Source of the DNA: PALSA-270 sp963770915
Lineage (GTDB): Bacteria; Acidobacteriota; Terriglobia; Terriglobales; Acidobacteriaceae
Assembly (NCBI GenBank): GCA_963770915.1
Contig: CAVYRG010000001.1
Location: 1,302,001-1,366,000 of the forward strand
DNA length: 64,000 nt
Direction: 5' to 3'
Under the pieces are notes generated by a model that worked only from the letters and a program-made list of their open reading frames with translations, was not told the DNA's origin and did no database searches. A program made the position numbers and the translations under genes. Below, one piece after another: positions 43,128-50,913 of this stretch; the first letter of the stretch is position 1, and every line of letters starts with the position of its first letter.

Positions 43128-43230
43128 GCGGGTGGCCCGCCTTACCTGCATTAAGGAACCTCTGAGCAACCATCAATTTTGAAGGCGGCGGGAATTTTAG
43201 GACTGCACCGGCCGGGAATTTCCCTGTTGC

Positions 43231-44613
43231 TTGCGACCTTGCTGGAACCCGCTATTTACGCGAGGTTCACAGATACTACGCCCTCGCCACCGCCAGCCGT
43301 TTGCGGTGCAGGTACAGGTTCACCAAGGCAAAGCTGGCGCACAGCCGCTGATGGCTGGTGGCCCATTCAAGCCTTCCTTTGGCTTGAGTGGGGAAGTCGC
43401 GCAGCACACGACCACCATCATCAACGACGCTTTAGGCCACATGGTGGAAAAGAACGTGGGCGGGACGTACACTCAAATCGTGTACGGTCCGGGCGGCGGC
43501 AAATTCGCGGTGATGAGCGGGCAGACGCTGCAGAAAGCATTCATCCCACTGCCCACGGGCGCGACTGCCGTGTACACCTCGGCGGGCTTGGCTTACTATC
43601 GCCACTCCGACCACCTGGGCAGCTCGCGCCTCGCGACCACGCCCAGCCGGACGCTGTATTCCTCCACCGCCTACGCCCCGTTTGGCGAGCCCTATGACGA
43701 GGCGGGCACGACCGACCGCTCCTTCACCGGGCAGGATGAAGACACCACCTCCGGCATGTACGACTTCCTGGAGCGGCGCTACAATCCCACCGCGGGGCGC
43801 TGGCTGTCGCCCGACCCGGCGGGGCTGGGGGCGGTTGACCCGACCAATCCGCAGACCTGGAACCGCTATGCGTATGTCATGAACAACCCGCTCGGCTTGA
43901 TTGACCTGATCGGCGAGGAGTGCTACGCGTTCGAGGATAATGTGTGTACGAACTCGGGCGGAGGCGGGGGCGGCGGAGGGATGCAGTGCCTGGTGGATGG
44001 CGCGAACATTGGTTGCGGCTTGCTAGGGGACCTGCTGGACAGCGGGGCGGCTACCACGTGTCTCACCTCCGATTGTGGACCGATTCCGATATCCGCTGGT
44101 GGCGACGGCAACTCCCCAGGCTACGCGATCCCCACTTACGGAATTGACGGCAGCATCGGCTACTCCTTCAGTTTCCAGGCGACCTATAAAGGGGTGATAC
44201 TCACGGACGCTGCTCTCGCCGAAGCGTTAGGCTTGCCAGCAAGCGTTGGGTCTATCTCGATTGGGGATTCCGACCCCCTGGGGGGCAACGGCGGCGGGCT
44301 GAGTGCTGCCGCAGTGCGGCCCCCTAACCCGAAGGATATTGTACTCAATGAGTACGTGGGCACTTGCGATAATGACTATCCAAAAACTGGATATGTAACC
44401 ATGACCGCCTCGTTCGACAGTGCATCCCATAAGTGTCTCTGGTTCACACGATCCGTCTATGGCCCGGGGTACTCCTGTAATTCTTCGAATGGAGATGGAA
44501 TCCCAACCTGTGCACAAAATGGCACGACGATCTCCTGTGCACGCCAGCAAATCTGGGTTGATCCAACCTGTAGTTTTGTTACAAGTTCGTTATGGTGGAA
44601 CAGGCCACGCTGA
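43231..44613 (+). CDS. Orphan Rhs C-terminal cassette 1 (core plus Cys-rich tip)
   Basis: The open frame has 460 codons. A palindrome (43362-43393) occupies its 5' part, and homology to Rhs starts after it (ALGHMVEKNVGGTYTQIVYG). The core runs to about 43920, with YD-repeat-type HSDHLGSSRLAT, YTAYAPFGE-like text and the Rhs hallmark YNPTAGRWLSPDP ... NRYAYVMNNP. The tip of about 230 residues after EECYA is Gly-rich and holds about a dozen cysteines; no known toxin fold was recognised. The gene lacks the N-terminal delivery part of a full Rhs, so alone it would not be a working secreted toxin. Confidence 0.75.
   Translation: MRPCWNPLFTRGSQILRPRHRQPFAVQVQVHQGKAGAQPLMAGGPFKPSFGLSGEVAQHTTTIINDALGHMVEKNVGGTYTQIVYGPGGGKFAVMSGQTLQKAFIPLPTGATAVYTSAGLAYYRHSDHLGSSRLATTPSRTLYSSTAYAPFGEPYDEAGTTDRSFTGQDEDTTSGMYDFLERRYNPTAGRWLSPDPAGLGAVDPTNPQTWNRYAYVMNNPLGLIDLIGEECYAFEDNVCTNSGGGGGGGGMQCLVDGANIGCGLLGDLLDSGAATTCLTSDCGPIPISAGGDGNSPGYAIPTYGIDGSIGYSFSFQATYKGVILTDAALAEALGLPASVGSISIGDSDPLGGNGGGLSAAAVRPPNPKDIVLNEYVGTCDNDYPKTGYVTMTASFDSASHKCLWFTRSVYGPGYSCNSSNGDGIPTCAQNGTTISCARQQIWVDPTCSFVTSSLWWNRPR
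43362..43393. repeat. REP-type palindrome, arm AAGCC, at the 5' end of Rhs cassette 1
   Basis: CCCATTCAAGCC, loop ttccttt (7 nt), GGCTTGAGTGGGG. Preceded by ggtgg. Inside the open frame that holds cassette 1. Confidence 0.8.
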
Positions 44614-44665
44614 TTTGGGTTGCGAGAACTCTGCAAGCGTTTCTAGTGGATGGCGGGAGTCCATA

Positions 44666-45415
44666 TTGAATCGACATCGGGCAGCGCATTTGATTGTCGG
44701 TTTGTCCATGCTACTCGTGGCAGCCGGACATGCTGATCAGAAGACGCGTATTGTCACCGTTCCAATTGAGGATACGACCGTACCAGGCAGTCCTCTGCAG
44801 GTCTCGGGTCAGGCGTCGTTTGATGAAACCGTGGTGGCAAACGGGGTAACCAGCCATCGCTCTGAGGACGTTACGGCACGAAATATATCTGCCAAACCAA
44901 TTCTCCTAATCGTTGCCTCGTTTCAGGAAGCCGGCCCTAAGAGTAGCGGTGAGGATGTGGAAATCGTAGCCGATAGGTTCTTTCGTGAGAAGGCTGTGCT
45001 TCCAGGAGAAATTGTCTCCTTGTGGCACCGGCCCTTCGGGGAACATTACATCTCTGAACCGTTTCGCCTCGATCCAAGCCAGAAAAGGCCAGCAAAGGCC
45101 CAATTCAGTCTCCGTTTCGTGCAGTTTTCAGATGGATCCACCTTCGGCGAACCTAGAGCAGCAAAGAAATGGCTGGATGGACGAAACTCTACACTGATAT
45201 CTTTGAAGCACCTTCGACAGATTTACGATGAACAGGGTGAACCTTCGTTCTTGCAGGCTTTGGAAAAAGATCCGAAGGCAGACGGGTCAAGCCCTCTCTG
45301 GAACCAGATCCGAACAATACAGCGAACGAGGGGAGCCCGAGCCGCGGCGGCCTTCATCGACCGCGAATTACGGTTGGCTTCGCTGCACAGTGCGAGTTTA
45401 GTCAGGAACAAGTGA
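44666..45415 (+). CDS. Exported protein after Rhs cassette 1, candidate immunity protein
   Basis: 249 residues. The chosen start is the TTG at 44666 with GGGAG 6 nt before it; it opens a good signal peptide (MNRHRAAHLIVGLSMLLVAA). A beta-rich region is followed by a helical C-terminus (FLQALEKDPKADGSSPLWNQ; RAAAAFIDRELRLASLHSAS). It does not resemble any family I know. The gene lies 52 nt after the Rhs tip on the same strand, which in polymorphic toxin loci is the usual place for the immunity gene; a secreted immunity protein would protect the periplasm. Confidence 0.6.
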   Translation: MNRHRAAHLIVGLSMLLVAAGHADQKTRIVTVPIEDTTVPGSPLQVSGQASFDETVVANGVTSHRSEDVTARNISAKPILLIVASFQEAGPKSSGEDVEIVADRFFREKAVLPGEIVSLWHRPFGEHYISEPFRLDPSQKRPAKAQFSLRFVQFSDGSTFGEPRAAKKWLDGRNSTLISLKHLRQIYDEQGEPSFLQALEKDPKADGSSPLWNQIRTIQRTRGARAAAAFIDRELRLASLHSASLVRNK

Positions 45416-45452
45416 GGCCCTATAACCACTCTGGGATCGCGGGTAGCGCTCG

Positions 45453-46529
45453 ATGAGAGCGATCGCGTTGTCAAGGGCGCAAATTCTCCTGCGCGGGTGT
45501 GAGCACCACCGCTGTACAGTCGGCGGCAAATTCGCGGTGATGAGCGTGCAGACGCTGCAGAAGGCATTCATCCCGCTGCCCACGGGCGCGACTGCCGTGT
45601 ACACCTCGGCGGGCCTGGCTTACTATCGCCACTCCGACCACCTGGGCAGCTCGCGCCTGGCGACCACGCCCAGCCGGACGCTGTATTCCTCCACCGCCTA
45701 CGCGCCCTTCGGCGAGCCCTATGACGAGGCGGGCACGACCGACCGGTCTTTCACCGGGAAGGATGAAGACACCACCTCCGGCATGTACGACTTCCTGGAG
45801 CGGCGCTACAATCCTACCGCGGGGCGCTGGCTGTCTCCCGACCCGGCGGGGCTGGGGGCCGTCGACCCGACCAATCCGCAGACCTGGAACCGCTATGCGT
45901 ATGTCATGAACAACCCGCTGGCGCTGATTGATCTGATCGGCGAGGAGTGCTATGCGGGCGATGGTAACGGCGGCTGCTACAACAACGGCAGCGGCGGCGG
46001 CGGCGGTTTGGCGTTTTCGGGCTTGTGGGGCGACCCGCTCGCGGTCAACAGCTTCCAGGCGACACAAACGACTCAGGTTGTTGGCTGGCAGATTGTCGGA
46101 ATAAATGGAGGGACCGTGGTGATCGGTGGGTGCCCGTCCGACGCTGCTGACTGTAGCATCGACGAAATTCCTATCTATTCGATTGTGTCCTCCGATCCCT
46201 ACCTTGGCGCCGCCAATAACTTCGACTTTGAGTATCCCCTCCTCGGCGCCCCCCCTAATATGAGCGGAGGCGGGGCCGCAAACAACGGGAATCCTCAAAC
46301 CCCTCAGCCAACGCAACCGCAAAAGCAGCAACCGCAACCGCAGAAGCGTTCAACGCTTGAAACGGTTTGTGGGAACTGGAATTTGATAAACGGCTCTTGG
46401 GCTTCGATCAACTTTGGGCTCTGGTTAGCCAGTGTGACACCTGCCGCCCCGGCGGCTGCTCCAACTGCAACGGTATCAAGCACATTGAATGCCATCTCTG
46501 GACTTGGACAGTTTGCCGTTTGCCCGTAG
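45453..46529 (+). CDS. Orphan Rhs C-terminal cassette 2
   Basis: 358 codons. The core (45525-45960) is nearly identical in DNA to that of cassette 1 (YYRHSDHLGSSRLA, YNPTAGRWLSPDPAG, NRYAYVMNNPLA). The tip of about 190 residues is unrelated to tip 1: a Gly run, WQIVGINGGTVVIGGCPSDA, a Pro/Gln linker and a C-terminal helix pair (VCGNWNLINGSW; LWLASVTPAAPAAAP) that could insert into membranes. About 80 nt before the core match the sequence before the fourth core at 48960-49020. No N-terminal Rhs shell is present. Confidence 0.75.
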   Translation: MRAIALSRAQILLRGCEHHRCTVGGKFAVMSVQTLQKAFIPLPTGATAVYTSAGLAYYRHSDHLGSSRLATTPSRTLYSSTAYAPFGEPYDEAGTTDRSFTGKDEDTTSGMYDFLERRYNPTAGRWLSPDPAGLGAVDPTNPQTWNRYAYVMNNPLALIDLIGEECYAGDGNGGCYNNGSGGGGGLAFSGLWGDPLAVNSFQATQTTQVVGWQIVGINGGTVVIGGCPSDAADCSIDEIPIYSIVSSDPYLGAANNFDFEYPLLGAPPNMSGGGAANNGNPQTPQPTQPQKQQPQPQKRSTLETVCGNWNLINGSWASINFGLWLASVTPAAPAAAPTATVSSTLNAISGLGQFAVCP

Positions 46530-46656
46530 CGGCCCGAGTGACTTGACCTGTTCGTACTTACGGGCTTGCGGCACCTTTTATTCAAGTTCCGAAGCTCTTT
46601 TCAGAAGCGGTAACAGCTGGTTTCATGGCCCGAACGTAGGGACGAGGGATACTAGA

Positions 46657-47043
46657 ATGGCAAGCACAGATTTCGGTCGAAACTATTTTTCGAAACCACC
46701 ACAGAAATCCTTCTACTTTTGGTCAAACACGATTTGGCTGCTGGTCGTCCTCAGCATGGCTCTGCTTTTCGGAAAACACTTTTACGGTCGGATGAGTCCC
46801 GGCGGGCTGTGGTGGCTATGCTTGTCTGTTGCAGCCCCTATTATCTTATGGATTCGAGCTTGGCAATCCCATACCAAGCTGAGTGAGATGAGCCTCAAGG
46901 ATCGCGGTTCTGACTTGGAAGGTCAGGCGCGCCTTGATACGGCCCTCACTGAAGCTGCTTACCTTGAGAACACGGGTCTCGGCATAGCCTTGTTTGTCCT
47001 CACAACGGCGCTCATCGGTTTCTCGAAGGTTCTAGGAAAATGA
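46657..47043 (+). CDS. Small three-TM membrane protein after Rhs cassette 2, candidate immunity protein
   Basis: 128 residues from the ATG at 46657, with GAGGG 8 nt before it; the open frame reaches 46489. Hydrophobic segments are TIWLLVVLSMALLFG, GLWWLCLSVAAPIILWI and GIALFVLTTALIGFS. Between TM2 and TM3 is a charged loop (KLSEMSLKDRGSDLEGQA). Small multi-TM proteins are typical immunity partners of membrane-acting toxins. The position 127 nt after the Rhs tip fits such a role, but the function is an inference. Confidence 0.6.
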   Translation: MASTDFGRNYFSKPPQKSFYFWSNTIWLLVVLSMALLFGKHFYGRMSPGGLWWLCLSVAAPIILWIRAWQSHTKLSEMSLKDRGSDLEGQARLDTALTEAAYLENTGLGIALFVLTTALIGFSKVLGK

Positions 47044-47190
47044 ACTGCGGCAGTTAAGGCGTCCGGAATAACGGATTGCGGCCCAGTCCCGACTGGCCGG
47101 GTGCCGATTCCGTTCCCGATTCCGGGTTTCCAGCCCGCCGATCCTGACCCGGCGGTGTTGGCGTTTCGTGGGTTGCCGTGCGGCCGGTGG

Positions 47191-47222
47191 CCCATTCAAG
47201 CCCGGTTTTGGCTTGAGTGGGG
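47191..47222. repeat. REP-type palindrome, arm AAGCC, before Rhs cassette 3
   Basis: CCCATTCAAGCC, loop cggtttt (7 nt), GGCTTGAGTGGGG. Preceded by ggtgg as at 43357. It stands at the 5' truncation point of cassette 3. Confidence 0.8.
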
Positions 47223-47252
47223 CGGTGGCCCAAGCTAAGCTGACTTCGTACC

Positions 47253-48362
47253 TTGGGGCTCATCATGAGCGGGCAGACGCTGCAGAAGGCATTCATCCCG
47301 CTGCCCACGGGCGCGACTGCCGTGTACACGTCGGCGGGCCTGGCTTACTATCGCCACTCCGACCACTTGGGCAGCTCGCGGCTGGCGACCACGCCCAGCC
47401 GGACGCTGTATTCCTCCACCGCCTACGCCCCCTTTTCGGCGAGCCCTATGCCGAGGCGGGCACCACCGACCGCTCCTTCACCGGGAAGGATGAAGACACC
47501 ACTTCCGGCATGTACGACTTCCTGGAGCGGCGCTACAATCCTACCGCCGGGCGCTGGCTGTCTCCTGACCCGGCGGGGCTCGGAGCGGTCGACCCGACCA
47601 ATCCGCAGACCTGGAACCGCTATGCGTATGTCATGAACAACCCGCTGGGGCTGATCGATCTGATCGGCGAGGAGTGCTACGCGGGCGATGGTAACGGCGG
47701 CTGCTACAACAACGGCAGCGGGGGGCGGCGGCGGTTTAGCGTTTTCGGGCTTGTGGGGCGATCCGTTCGCCACCATGCAGTTGCAGTTTTCCCAAATCTT
47801 TCAGGTGACCGGGGTGAAGGTCATACCCGGCCCAGAATCTCCGGCCGACGACCAATACGTCCTAGTCTATGGCAATATTACGAATTCGTTCGCGACGTTC
47901 AACTTCAGCAACTCACCAAATTACGCCGCAATCTTTGCGCAGGCGGAAGCAGCAGCAATCAAGAGGCTGCAAGACCCCCGATGCGCCAGCGCTTTCAAAG
48001 GCCAAGGCATTGCTCGAATCTATGCGACAACCTATAAGGGCAGGTCCGCGAATACCTACCCACAATATGTAACTCCGAATGGGCAATGGGGTGCAGCAAC
48101 AACCGGGGCACATAACGTTACACTTAACCTTCAAGGTAGTTTCTACAACTGGTCCCCAGGCCAATCAGGCTTTCCACTAATGAACGGGAGCCTGTTTGTT
48201 CCGACTTCCCGTGCCGACTTCGGCGCATTTGAATTGTTGCACGAACTCATACATGAGCTGACGGACAGCGGAGACTTGGCCGGACCGAATGATAGCAATC
48301 TTAATGGAGGCGGGCAGGAGTTCAACAACAGCTGGGTGTATGATAACTGTTACAAACCATAA
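47253..48362 (+). pseudogene. Orphan Rhs C-terminal cassette 3 with a zincin-like tip, two frameshifts
   Basis: The core matches cassettes 1 and 2 but is read in three pieces. Two extra T at about 47432 (ccccttttcgg against cccttcgg) shift the frame. One extra G in the Gly run at about 47720 restores it. The tip (about 47735-48362) stays open and contains FELLHELIHELTDSGD, an HExxH zinc-protease motif, in about 200 residues. The shifts break the protein unless slippage occurs at the T4 and G6 runs. The ATG of the next gene overlaps the stop (TAATG). Confidence 0.75.
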
Positions 48363-48934
48363 TGCCCTTACAAAGAGAAACGAATATGCGATTCATCTTT
48401 TGGTTTGTGCTGGCTCTCTTGCTATCGTCCGCGAGCGGCCAGAGCGTCGATGCAGAACCGCAGGTAGACGCCCATGTGTGGCATGAGCGGTATTGCAGGG
48501 CCGGCAATCGAAGCGCATCCCTGCTCATCACGTTAAATGCGCGTATCCGCAATACTACTGATGCGCCGATAGAGATAAGGCTTCCGACGTATCCAGTTGC
48601 CCGGGTCTCACGCAATCTCGGTGACTTACAGAGCCGTAAGTATGAGGCTGTGCTGGGTGTTCCGTTGATGGAGGTGCGCAGAGGGTCGCCTTCGCCTTCG
48701 TCCTCCGCAACAGCAATAAGGCCTGGAGATAAATTAGAGTTTAGGACAATGGAGATTACTTTTCCGCTTTCACTAAACGACAACACTGACCGCACCGGAG
48801 ATCTCGGCTTTGGCACGCATTTTGTCCAGTTAGAGTTCGAGGTTTGGGACGCTGCGGGAAAGCATCTTGTAAAAAGCCGCTCTCAGGCAATAGAGCTGAG
48901 AATTCGGAATATGACCCGACTGGCCCCCTGTTAA
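48362..48934 (+). CDS. Exported protein coupled to Rhs cassette 3, candidate immunity protein
   Basis: 190 residues from the ATG in a TAATG overlap with the cassette-3 stop; a second ATG at 48386 begins the signal peptide directly (MRFIFWFVLALLLSSASGQS). The mature part is a beta-sandwich-like domain of about 165 residues (LLITLNARIRNTTDAPIEIR; GTHFVQLEFEVWDAAGKHLV). No family recognised. Translational coupling to a tip carrying HExxH suggests a periplasmic inhibitor of that protease; this is inference from position. Confidence 0.65.
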   Translation: MPLQRETNMRFIFWFVLALLLSSASGQSVDAEPQVDAHVWHERYCRAGNRSASLLITLNARIRNTTDAPIEIRLPTYPVARVSRNLGDLQSRKYEAVLGVPLMEVRRGSPSPSSSATAIRPGDKLEFRTMEITFPLSLNDNTDRTGDLGFGTHFVQLEFEVWDAAGKHLVKSRSQAIELRIRNMTRLAPC

Positions 48935-49009
48935 ACGGCCCCTTGATAAGAGCGAAGGTATTGTCAAGGGCGCAAGCCGTCCTTCGCGGAAGTGAGCACA
49001 ACAGCTGTA

Positions 49010-49061
49010 CGGCCCGGGGGGCGGCAAATTCGCGGTGATGAGCGGGCAGACGCTGCAGAAA
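49010..49061 (+). pseudogene. Start of a fourth Rhs core, cut by a RAYT unit
   Basis: The DNA encodes YGPGGGKFAVMSGQTLQK, identical to the first core residues of cassette 1, and then runs into the left end of the RAYT unit at 49062. The about 80 nt before it resemble those before cassette 2. The rest of the core and any tip are missing from this site. Confidence 0.8.
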
Positions 49062-49856
49062 GGGGGCTGGCCCACCCTTTGGTCTTTGATATTTCTCGTC
49101 CTTAGCTTAACTGAGGTTGCCCCACTTTTTGCGGTTTTCAAAGAGTGGGGATCGATGCCGCACACTCCGCGCCGGTTGCTGCTTCGCGCCGGGCCTGCAC
49201 ATCGCGCGATCAGGTTCATCGGTCACAGACTCCCTCCTTATTCTCACCCTAAACTTCCGCCATGCCCACGCGTCCTGCATCGCTTCTACGGCAGCGGACA
49301 TTTCCACTTCATCACCACCAGCTGCTATCACCGGCAGCCGCTGTTGGCCCGCCCACGCCGACGCGACTTGTTTCTCAAAATCCTGGAGCAAGTGCGGCGG
49401 CGTTACGGTTTCATTGTCGTGGGTTACGTGGTGATGCCCGAGCATGTGCACCTGCTGATCAGCGAGCCGGATCGAGGCACGCCTTCGACGGTGATGCAAG
49501 TGCTGAAGCAGCGTTTCGCGCGGAACCTGCTGGGAGAGTGGCGGCGGCGGGGCCGACCGGCCCAGGGGCAGCTATGGCGAGAAGCGCTGGAGGATGGGCA
49601 TACCTGGCAGAAGCGGTTCTACGATTTTGTGGTGAAGACCGAGAGCAAGAAGATTCAGAAGCTGAAATATATGCATCGAAATCCAGTGGCGCGAGGGCTG
49701 GTGTTAGAGCCGGAGCAGTGGAAGTGGAGCAGTTATCGCTGGTACGCTTACGGCGAGGCGGGTGTGGTGTTGGTGAACGAGGCGCGGCGGGCGGAGATGA
49801 AGCGGGTTGAGCGGCAAGGCTTCGCCAGGTCGGCGGCATCGATTCCCACTCTTTGA
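49035..49856 (+). CDS. REP-associated tyrosine transposase (RAYT), copy 1, start codon out of frame
   Basis: The RAYT domain runs from about 49277 to the stop and matches copy 2 almost residue for residue: the HUH motif as MPEHVHLL, the catalytic Tyr in KRFYDFVV, and WKWSSYRWYA near the end. Compared with copy 2, one extra C at about 49273 puts the ATG at 49262 out of frame. Instead the frame is open upstream through the left inverted end into the Rhs remnant (first ATG 49035). Copy 1 is either made as an odd fusion, started from a non-standard codon, or dead. Y1 transposases of this type act on REP hairpins as single strands. Confidence 0.85.
   Translation: MMSGQTLQKGGWPTLWSLIFLVLSLTEVAPLFAVFKEWGSMPHTPRRLLLRAGPAHRAIRFIGHRLPPYSHPKLPPCPRVLHRFYGSGHFHFITTSCYHRQPLLARPRRRDLFLKILEQVRRRYGFIVVGYVVMPEHVHLLISEPDRGTPSTVMQVLKQRFARNLLGEWRRRGRPAQGQLWREALEDGHTWQKRFYDFVVKTESKKIQKLKYMHRNPVARGLVLEPEQWKWSSYRWYAYGEAGVVLVNEARRAEMKRVERQGFARSAASIPTL
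49120..49150. repeat. REP-type palindrome, arm TTTG, left end of RAYT unit 1
   Basis: CCCCACTTTTTG, loop cggtttt (7 nt), CAAAGAGTGGGG. One mismatch in the stem. Confidence 0.85.
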
Positions 49857-49873
49857 AAACCGCAAAGAGTGGG
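49845..49873. repeat. REP-type palindrome, arm TTTG, right end of RAYT unit 1
   Basis: CCCACTCTTTG, loop aaaaccg (7 nt), CAAAGAGTGGGG. It overlaps the last codons of the RAYT gene. Confidence 0.85.
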
Positions 49874-49946
49874 GCAACCTCAGGCAAACTAAGCCGAGAA
49901 AGATCAAAACCAAGGGTGGGCCAACTCCCCCGTGGGCCCCCTCAAT

Positions 49947-50119
49947 CTAGATAAATACCCGGCACTTCTCCAGCAAGGCAAGCCAATGGTCGAGTTCCTG
50001 CCCTCCCAGACTCAGGGCGGGATCGATAAAGACTTCCGTTGCGCCAATCTCGCGGCAGCTGGCGATATCTTCTTTTATTTGGTCCCACAAGCCGGAAAAG
50101 ATCCCGCGCTCTTTGCCAA
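49947..50119 (-). pseudogene. 3' fragment of an LLM-class (F420/flavin-dependent) oxidoreductase
   Basis: On the minus strand it encodes about 57 residues ending in a stop at 49947: SGLWDQIKEDIASCREIGAT, then VFIDPALSLGGQELDHWLAL. This matches the C-terminal helices of luciferase-like (TIGR03619-type) oxidoreductases. The N-terminal fragment of what seems the same gene is at 50969-51178, on the far side of RAYT unit 2. About 150 or more residues between the two fragments are missing. Confidence 0.7.
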
Positions 50120-50176
50120 GGGGGCTGGCCCAGCCTTTGGTTTCGATCTTTCTCGTCCTTAGCTTAGCTGAGGTTG

Positions 50177-50207
50177 CCCCACTCTTTGCGGTTTTCAAAG
50201 AGTGGGG
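50177..50207. repeat. REP-type palindrome, arm TTTG, left end of RAYT unit 2
   Basis: CCCCACTCTTTG, loop cggtttt (7 nt), CAAAGAGTGGGG; a perfect 12-bp stem. Confidence 0.88.
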
Positions 50208-50301
50208 ATCGATGCCGCACACTCCGCGCCGGGTCTGCGCATCGCGCGACCATGTTCATCGGTCACAGACTCCCTCCTTATTCTCACGCTAAACTTCCGC
50301 C

Positions 50302-50895
50302 ATGCCCACGCGTCTGCATCGCTTCTACGGCAGCGGACATTTCCACTTCATCACCACCAGCTGCTATCATCGGCAGCCGCTGCTGGCTCGCCCACGCCGG
50401 CGCGACTTGTTTCTCAGAATTCTGGAGCAAGTGCGGCGGCGTTACGGCTTCATCGTCGTGGGTTACGTGGTGATGCCCGAACATGTGCACCTGCTGATCA
50501 GCGAGCCGGAGCGGGGCACGCCTTCGACGGTGATGCAGGTGCTGAAGCAGCGCTTTGCGCGGAGCCTGCTGGGAGAGTGGCGTCGGCGGGGCCGACCGGC
50601 CCAAGTGCAACTATGGCAAGAAGCGCTGCAGGATGGGCATATCTGGCAGAAGCGCTTCTACGATTTTGTGGTGAAGACCGAGAGCAAGAAGGTCGAGAAG
50701 CTGAAATATATGCATCGAAATCCAGTGGCGCGAAGGCTAGTGTTGGAGCCGAAGCAATGGAAGTGGAGCAGTTATCGCTGGTACGCTTGCGGCGAGGCGG
50801 GTGCGGTGCTCGTGAACGAGGCCCGGCGGGCGGAGATGAAGCGGATCGAGCGGCAAGGCTACGCCGCCTCGGCGGCATCGCTGCCCACTCTTTGA
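50302..50895 (+). CDS. REP-associated tyrosine transposase (RAYT), copy 2, intact
   Basis: 197 residues from the ATG at 50302. The first residues MPTRLHRFYGSGHFHFITTS are followed by VVGYVVMPEHVHLL with the HUH pair His61/His63, the nucleophile Tyr120 in KRFYDFVV, YMHRNPVARRLV and WKWSSYRWYA. Size and motifs match TnpA_REP of the IS200/IS605-like Y1 superfamily. These enzymes cut and join single-stranded REP hairpins and are thought to spread them. It lies between two perfect palindromes inside a long inverted repeat. No strong ribosome site precedes the ATG. Confidence 0.93.
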   Translation: MPTRLHRFYGSGHFHFITTSCYHRQPLLARPRRRDLFLRILEQVRRRYGFIVVGYVVMPEHVHLLISEPERGTPSTVMQVLKQRFARSLLGEWRRRGRPAQVQLWQEALQDGHIWQKRFYDFVVKTESKKVEKLKYMHRNPVARRLVLEPKQWKWSSYRWYACGEAGAVLVNEARRAEMKRIERQGYAASAASLPTL

Positions 50896-50913
50896 ACACC
50901 GCAAAGAGTGGGG
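50884..50913. repeat. REP-type palindrome, arm TTTG, right end of RAYT unit 2
   Basis: CCCACTCTTTG, loop aacaccg (7 nt), CAAAGAGTGGGG. It overlaps the RAYT stop. Confidence 0.87.

Larger units (their letters stand above)
49062..49931 (+). mobile_element. RAYT unit 1 with long imperfect inverted ends
   Basis: 870 bp. The left end (49062-49157) begins GGGGGCTGGCCCACCC and contains the palindrome at 49120-49150. The right end (about 49838-49931) is its reverse complement with few changes, finishing GGTGGGCCAACTCCCCC. So each end is about 95 bp: an outer arm of about 58 bp plus a REP palindrome. Left neighbour: Rhs core 4. Right neighbour: 3' part of an oxidoreductase gene. No obvious target duplication is seen. 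Confidence 0.8.
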
